Source: Actinomycetota bacterium (lineage in GTDB: Bacteria; Actinomycetota; Acidimicrobiia; Acidimicrobiales; Poriferisodaliceae). From it: a stretch of DNA of 24,337 nt. The notes under the pieces are model-generated. The model saw only the letters and a list, made by a program, of their open reading frames with translations, did not search any database and was not told the origin of the DNA. Below are positions 20,586 to 24,337 of the stretch, piece by piece. Where the stretch lies: assembly GCA_002731665.1 (NCBI GenBank), contig PCCJ01000031.1, positions 1 through 24,337 on the forward strand. Direction: 5' to 3'. The position numbers were made by a program, and so were the translations under genes. How positions within the stretch are numbered: the stretch's first letter is position 1; each line of letters opens with the position of its first letter.

Positions 20586-21050
20586 TTAAAAGGTCGTAAA
20601 ACACCATTCGAAGTCAATGTTATCGGCTTCGATATTTATTGTTGGGACAGCAACCACGCGAGCGCAGACGTTGCCAGTTCGTAATTCAGGAAGCGTTTTC
20701 TCGTCCGCTGGAATATAAAAAAACTCACCTAGTTCCCTAGTTCCGTCAGTTAGCTCTGTATCTGGAATTACGACTCCATCGATTGTGAGCGTAGGTTGCC
20801 ATCCCGGGCTCAAAGAAACACCCACAGGACTTTGATAAGGGGTTTTACTCCCTTCTCCCGGAATAACTGAAAGAAGGCCATTCGGGTACAGATCAGGTCG
20901 AGGAGCTCCGCGAGTTGCAGCAACGATCCAAAATATGAGGACTACTACAAAGACGGCACCCACAGTTATAGATGTAGCTACTCCACGTCTGAGCGACCAA
21001 TTTACGGTGCCGGAGTTTTTATCGATCGATAGGGAGTCTCCACTGTTCAC
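20586..21050 (-). CDS. single-pass membrane protein with extracytoplasmic domain, unknown
   Basis: I do not recognise this protein. From GTG 21050 it would have 154 residues: a short cytoplasmic segment ending in WSLRRG, one membrane helix (TSITVGAVFVVVLIFWIVAA, about 26-45), then about 105 residues that should lie outside the membrane with two Cys (in NVCARVV and EWCF) that could pair. The outer part has GLLSVIPGEGSKTPYQSPVG and a likely beta-rich fold (LTIDGVVIPDTELTDGTREL). The frame is open to ATG 21155, which would overlap the PASTA gene start. I prefer 21050 because the upstream part is atypical, but the start is uncertain. It converges on ligA with 43 bp between. Confidence 0.6.
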   Translation of the reverse strand: MNSGDSLSIDKNSGTVNWSLRRGVATSITVGAVFVVVLIFWIVAATRGAPRPDLYPNGLLSVIPGEGSKTPYQSPVGVSLSPGWQPTLTIDGVVIPDTELTDGTRELGEFFYIPADEKTLPELRTGNVCARVVAVPTINIEADNIDFEWCFTTF

Positions 21051-21112
21051 CCATACAGCATGCCCGACTTGGAAGCGAAAGCCCACTGACTGAACTAAGA
21101 AGCTAAACGAAC

Positions 21113-21146
21113 TTGTAACTAGCCGACATAGAGCTATTGTCAGGTT
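21113..21146 (+). promoter_or_regulatory. candidate promoter for leaderless PASTA-protein transcript
   Basis: TTGTAA (21113-21118) and TATTGT (21135-21140) are 16 nt apart, and GTG 21147 follows 6 nt after the -10-like box. The start has no good ribosome binding site, so a leaderless message is plausible. Confidence 0.35.
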
Positions 21147-22097
21147 GTGGATCAATGCGATGAGGAAGAGTTTCTGAGTAAGCCCTCTCTTAATCGTGCT
21201 TGGTTTCCATTGTTTGTTGCCTTTGCCTTTGTTATTGCGGTAGGGGCTTTGGCCGTTAGCAGCGTAGACCCCCCAGGAACTTCAATCCACGCCATTGGCG
21301 ACTACAAGGGTCACACGATTGGCGAGGTGCGCGCTATCGCCGAAAAAAACTTGTGGGTTTTAGACGAAGATCAAGTGCGTACTGACCTGGTGCCTGAGGG
21401 GTTAGTTCTGATGCAAAACCCCTCCGATGGCAAGGGATTGGCGGAAGGAAAGCTCCTGTCTGTTGAGGTCTCTAGTGGCCCGTTGTTACGCCTCACCCCG
21501 CATGTATCGGGACTCTTATTAAATCCGGCACGTATGAGGCTCGAGGCACGGGGTTTCGAAATTGATGAAGTAGATCGTCGCTACAGCGAGGACATTGCGG
21601 ACGGGCAAGTTCTTGAACTTTTGATAGGGGAAAAAGTGACCCATGGCGGCTTGCTTAACGAGCCTGGAACCCGTGTATCTCTGGTCATTTCTGCAGGGCC
21701 AGTCCCGAGAATGGTACCGAATCTGGTTAATACCTCGCTTGAGGATGCGACAAAAATTCTGGCGGATTTACAGCTGGCAGTTGTGGTGAATGAAAAAAGG
21801 GATTTTGAGTCAATATTCCCTGACGAATTCGTTACCAAACAAACTCCGGTAAGCGGTATGTCGGTAGCCAGAAATTCAGTGGTTGAATTAACAATTGCTG
21901 GAACTTCCCCAATGGTCGAAGTGCCAGATGTGTCTGGTCTTGAGGCAGATGAAGCAGCCGAAATACTCAAAAAAGTAGGGTTAGTTGTGGATAGGTTTGA
22001 GTCTGGCGTTGGGATAGTGAGAGAAACGTTTCCAAGAGTTGGTGCATTTATTGATCTGGGATCTCCGGTTGTCCTGAAGTTTACTGCTGACCAATAG
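21147..22097 (+). CDS. membrane-anchored protein with four PASTA-like repeats
   Basis: A 316-residue protein with a short N-terminal cytoplasmic tail, one membrane helix (WFPLFVAFAFVIAVGALAV, about 19-37) and about 270 residues outside. Four PASTA-like units can be read at about 45-112, 115-185, 187-253 and 256-313. The last two are clearest, each starting VPNLVNTSLEDATKIL or VPDVSGLEADEAAEIL and ending in a G-x-x-V-x-L strand. PASTA domains bind peptidoglycan or muropeptides and usually sit on Ser/Thr kinases or penicillin-binding proteins, but no kinase or transpeptidase domain is present. It may be a cell-wall sensor or partner of a kinase encoded elsewhere. The start is GTG 21147. Confidence 0.78.
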   Translation: MDQCDEEEFLSKPSLNRAWFPLFVAFAFVIAVGALAVSSVDPPGTSIHAIGDYKGHTIGEVRAIAEKNLWVLDEDQVRTDLVPEGLVLMQNPSDGKGLAEGKLLSVEVSSGPLLRLTPHVSGLLLNPARMRLEARGFEIDEVDRRYSEDIADGQVLELLIGEKVTHGGLLNEPGTRVSLVISAGPVPRMVPNLVNTSLEDATKILADLQLAVVVNEKRDFESIFPDEFVTKQTPVSGMSVARNSVVELTIAGTSPMVEVPDVSGLEADEAAEILKKVGLVVDRFESGVGIVRETFPRVGAFIDLGSPVVLKFTADQ

Positions 22098-22166
22098 GCG
22101 TTGTTGCAAATATTGCACTGAGAATTATCAGATAATGCTTGCAGTAAGTAATCGGAATACGAAATC

Positions 22167-22187
22167 ATAGGACGTAAACTCCTATCG
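22167..22187 (+). promoter_or_regulatory. palindrome over candidate -10 of ferredoxin gene
   Basis: ATAGGA (22167-22172) and TCCTAT (22180-22185) form a perfect 6-bp inverted repeat around a 7-nt centre. TAAACT (22175-22180), a TANNNT-type -10 box, lies inside it and ends 7 nt before ATG 22188. It could be an operator that blocks the promoter, or, if transcription starts further upstream, a hairpin hiding the AGGA. Neither is proven. Confidence 0.3.
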
Positions 22188-22511
22188 ATGGCATCCGGCA
22201 ATAGCCCCTCTCGATTGGCGAGAATAGATAAGCGCCAACGAAACGAAAATTGGACTAACGCGCCGCTTTACATTGATATGTCAATATGCATAAATTGTGA
22301 TGCATGTTTGAGAGCCTGCCCGCCCAATTTTGGTGCTATTTTCAACCACGGAATCGATGTAATCATAATTCCTGAGTTGTGCTCTGGTTGCGATAAGTGT
22401 CTTGATCCATGCCCTGTTGATTGCATCCATCCTTTGGATGAAAAAAGTTGGGTAACAACGCCAGATAGTTGGTGGAACGAGCCACTAAGCGCTAATGATT
22501 CGTATATGTAG
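22188..22511 (+). CDS. 2[4Fe-4S] ferredoxin-like protein
   Basis: A 107-residue soluble electron carrier. It has two cluster motifs: C34-x2-C37-x2-C40-x3-C44-P and C65-x2-C68-x2-C71-x3-C75-P, plus an extra C79. In the usual pattern the fourth Cys of each motif serves the other cluster. The region between reads NFGAIFNHGIDVIIIPELC. N- and C-terminal tails of about 30 residues flank the domain, the latter acidic and Trp-containing. The redox partner cannot be told from context. ATG 22188 has no ribosome site but lies 7 nt after a -10-like box. It sits 44 bp before gatC, which has its own strong ribosome site. Confidence 0.88.
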   Translation: MASGNSPSRLARIDKRQRNENWTNAPLYIDMSICINCDACLRACPPNFGAIFNHGIDVIIIPELCSGCDKCLDPCPVDCIHPLDEKSWVTTPDSWWNEPLSANDSYM

Positions 22512-22546
22512 TGAATAGTTTGAGTAGGTAAGTTTTAAACGCTTAC

Positions 22547-22551
22547 GGAGG
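22547..22551 (+). promoter_or_regulatory. ribosome binding site of gatC
   Basis: GGAGG lies 4 nt before TTG 22556. It identifies this TTG as the start, which agrees with the family N-terminus. Confidence 0.7.
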
Positions 22552-22555
22552 AATT

Positions 22556-22858
22556 TTGACGGAACCATTATCCCAAGATGAAGTAGCGCACGTGGCGCAT
22601 CTTGCTCGAATTGATCTTAACGAAGGCGAACTGCAGCATTTTGCTGACCACCTTGGCAAAATTCTTGAGCACGCCAGTGAGCTTGACTCTCTGGATTTAG
22701 AAAGTATCTCTTCAATGTCGCATCCGCGTTTACTCACAAATGTCATGCGAGATGATGTCGTTGGAACGACCTTAGACAGGGCCGAAGTGTTGGAGCAGGC
22801 TCCGGACGCAGAGTCGGGTCATTTCCGAGTTCCTTCGATTTTGGGGGAAACGTCGTGA
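22556..22858 (+). CDS. gatC: Asp/Glu-tRNA amidotransferase subunit C
   Basis: GatC is the small subunit that wraps around GatA and GatB in the amidotransferase that turns Glu-tRNA(Gln) (and often Asp-tRNA(Asn)) into the amide form. The 100-residue product matches the family: LSQDEVAHVAHLARIDLNEG (5-24), the helix FADHLGKILEHASELDSLDL (29-48), and the C-terminal RDDVVG with HFRVPSIL. It begins with TTG 22556 after a strong GGAGG. The stop overlaps gatA by 4 bp (GTGA). Its presence implies the indirect route to Gln-tRNA, as in most actinobacteria. Confidence 0.95.
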   Translation: MTEPLSQDEVAHVAHLARIDLNEGELQHFADHLGKILEHASELDSLDLESISSMSHPRLLTNVMRDDVVGTTLDRAEVLEQAPDAESGHFRVPSILGETS

Positions 22859-24297
22859 CCTCGAACGAATCTGCGCTCTCAATCGCAGAAGATGTGCGGC
22901 TTGGCAGAAGAAGCGCTGTTGAAGTTTTGGAGAGTTACCTTGAGGTTATAGATGCAACAGAAAAAGAAATTCATGCATTCAATTTGGTGACTCGCGACCG
23001 TGCCCTTGCTGCAGCTCAAGATGTTGATGAAAAAATTTCTCGCGGACTTGAGCCTGGCTTATTAGCGGGTGTGCCGATCGCTTATAAGGATAACTTATGT
23101 ACCTGGGGTGTTGAAACGACCTGTTCTTCGCGAATGCTTGAAGGTTGGAAACCACCCTACAACGCAACGGTTGTGGATCGTATGTCGGCTGCTGGGGCAG
23201 TGATGATAGGGAAAACCAACCTCGATGAGTTCGCTATGGGAAGTTCAACAGAAAATTCCGCTTTCGGACCAACTCGTAATCCAGTTGATATTTCTAGGGT
23301 TCCGGGAGGATCGAGCGGAGGGTCTGCGGCTGCGGTCGCAGCGGGTTTTGCTCCGCTTGCGCTTGGGTCAGACACGGGCGGATCTATCAGACAGCCAGCA
23401 GCTTTATGCGGGGTTGTAGGCGTTAAGCCCACTTATGGGCTAGTCAGTCGATTTGGATTAATTGCTTTTGCGTCTTCCTTTGACCAAATAGGTCCATTCG
23501 CTAATAATGTTGCTGATGCTGCAGCAGCGCTCGAAGTTTTAGCCGGCCAAGACCTTGCTGATAGTACTTGTATCCCGAGCCCAGGACCGAGGCTGTTGCC
23601 TGAGCTTGACCGAGGTGTCGAAGGTCTTCGCGTCGGCATAGTCAGAGAGCTATTAGATGGTAGCGATGAAGACGTTGCATCACGAGTACACCAAGCAGCT
23701 GAGGCCCTTGTGGCAGCTGGAGCATTTGTTGATGAGGTTTCTGTGCCGGCCGTGGAATATGGACTTACAGCCTACTATCTGATTGCTCCTGCTGAGGCCT
23801 CTAGCAACTTAGCTCGCTACGATGGAGTCCGGTACGGCTTAAGACATGAAGGTTCTAACGTACAGGAAATGAACATGTTAAGCAGACGCCATGGTTTCGG
23901 AGATGAGGTCATTGCTCGGATAATGCTTGGTACCTTTGCGTTAAGCGCAGGATATTACGATGCTTACTATGGCAAAGCTCAGAAAATAAGGAGCTTAATA
24001 AGGCGGGACTTTGACAAAGTCTATGCGGATCATGATCTGTTGCTTTCTCCTACTTCACCATCAGTAGCGTTTAGATTTGGTGAACGGTCGGATCCTATGT
24101 CTATGTACCGTAGTGATGTATGTACGATTCCGAGTAACTTGGTCGGCGATGCGTCGATGTCAGTTCCCTTTGGGAATGGCTCGCACAACATGCCAGTAGG
24201 AGTTCAACTAATGGCGCCGGCTCTAGGAGAAGCTTTGATGTTTCGAGCAGCAGCAGTACTCGAAATTGCAGAACCAGTGGAGGAAATTCATGACTGA
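22855..24297 (+). CDS. gatA: Asp/Glu-tRNA amidotransferase subunit A
   Basis: GatA releases ammonia from glutamine for the transamidation done by GatB. The 480-residue product is complete. The Ser-cisSer-Lys triad of amidase-signature enzymes is visible: Lys78 in PIAYKDNLC, the cis-Ser S153 within PGGSSGGSAAAVAAG, and the nucleophile S177 in GSDTGGSIRQPA. Family stretches TNLDEFAMGSSTENSAFGPT (121-140) and GYYDAYYGKAQK near residue 364 are intact. GTG 22855 overlaps gatC by 4 bp, and the gene's end overlaps gatB by 8 bp, so the three subunits are probably made by coupled translation. Confidence 0.97.
   Translation: MTSNESALSIAEDVRLGRRSAVEVLESYLEVIDATEKEIHAFNLVTRDRALAAAQDVDEKISRGLEPGLLAGVPIAYKDNLCTWGVETTCSSRMLEGWKPPYNATVVDRMSAAGAVMIGKTNLDEFAMGSSTENSAFGPTRNPVDISRVPGGSSGGSAAAVAAGFAPLALGSDTGGSIRQPAALCGVVGVKPTYGLVSRFGLIAFASSFDQIGPFANNVADAAAALEVLAGQDLADSTCIPSPGPRLLPELDRGVEGLRVGIVRELLDGSDEDVASRVHQAAEALVAAGAFVDEVSVPAVEYGLTAYYLIAPAEASSNLARYDGVRYGLRHEGSNVQEMNMLSRRHGFGDEVIARIMLGTFALSAGYYDAYYGKAQKIRSLIRRDFDKVYADHDLLLSPTSPSVAFRFGERSDPMSMYRSDVCTIPSNLVGDASMSVPFGNGSHNMPVGVQLMAPALGEALMFRAAAVLEIAEPVEEIHD
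24279..24283 (+). promoter_or_regulatory. ribosome binding site of gatB
   Basis: GGAGG inside the end of gatA, 6 nt before ATG 24290, fixes the gatB start despite the overlap. Confidence 0.65.
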
Positions 24298-24337
24298 GTG
24301 GGAGACAGTTGTCGGACTCGAAGTTCATGTGGAATTA
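24290..24337 (+). CDS. gatB: Asp/Glu-tRNA amidotransferase subunit B, N-terminal fragment
   Basis: The first 16 codons read MTEWETVVGLEVHVEL; the GLEVHVEL stretch is the conserved N-terminus of GatB, the subunit that binds the mischarged tRNA and performs the amidation. The gene starts 8 bp inside gatA and is cut by the window edge. Confidence 0.9.
   Translation, partial: MTEWETVVGLEVHVEL

Overview
The window reads as an ordinary, gene-dense stretch of an actinobacterial chromosome. By eye the base composition is moderate (not high GC), genes abut or overlap by 4-8 bp, and no gap exceeds about 200 bp. The best guess is an uncultivated, low-to-mid-GC actinobacterium, possibly a marine member of class Acidimicrobiia. 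This is inferred from several points: an F1 alpha subunit with the actinobacterial-style GDRKTGKT P-loop, MurA with Asp in place of the catalytic Cys, an indirect Gln-tRNA pathway (gatCAB), MeaB, a PASTA membrane protein, and several gene starts that look leaderless. A 16S or marker-gene search would be needed to confirm the lineage.

Layout. (1) 1-5199, + strand: the end of atpF, then atpH, atpA, atpG, atpD and atpC, the F1 part of an F-type ATP synthase operon. (2) 5245-6709, - strand: glpX (class II fructose-1,6-bisphosphatase) followed by a divergent hisI-like gene, converging on atpC. (3) 6749-8700, +: a C-terminal J-domain protein translationally coupled to an LhgO-type FAD oxidase. (4) 8711-10132: a crotonase-family gene (-) and a small alpha/beta hydrolase (+), diverging from a 48-bp gap that carries a palindrome. 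(5) 10141-11646, -: an MFS transporter with an unusual soluble N-terminal region, divergent from murA (11691-12938, +), then meaB (+). (6) 13951-15069, -: a fusion of an SRPBCC domain to a degenerate aminoglycoside-phosphotransferase-like domain. (7) 15267-17449, +: cysteine desulfurase and mnmA, overlapping by 4 bp, a sulfur-relay pair for tRNA 2-thiolation. (8) 17456-18367, -: a six-helix membrane protein; 18479-20542, +: ligA. (9) 20586-21050, -: a single-pass membrane protein of unknown function; 21147-22097, +: a membrane-anchored protein with four PASTA-like repeats and no kinase. (10) 22188-22511: a 2[4Fe-4S] ferredoxin, then gatC, gatA and the first 16 codons of gatB.

Most genes are housekeeping: energy (ATP synthase), gluconeogenesis (GlpX), peptidoglycan (MurA, PASTA protein), replication and repair (LigA), tRNA modification and charging (IscS-type desulfurase, MnmA, GatCAB), and cofactor-enzyme maintenance (MeaB, LhgO). 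I see no insertion sequence, prophage, CRISPR array, tRNA or rRNA. I do not see a clearly new multi-gene system. The items most worth a second look are the SRPBCC-phosphotransferase fusion with a substituted metal-binding Asp, the HisI homologue with an altered metal motif, the 30-residue tail on the gamma subunit with a perfect 8-bp hairpin inside its coding sequence just before atpD, and the apparent leaderless promoters, one of which lies inside a palindrome.
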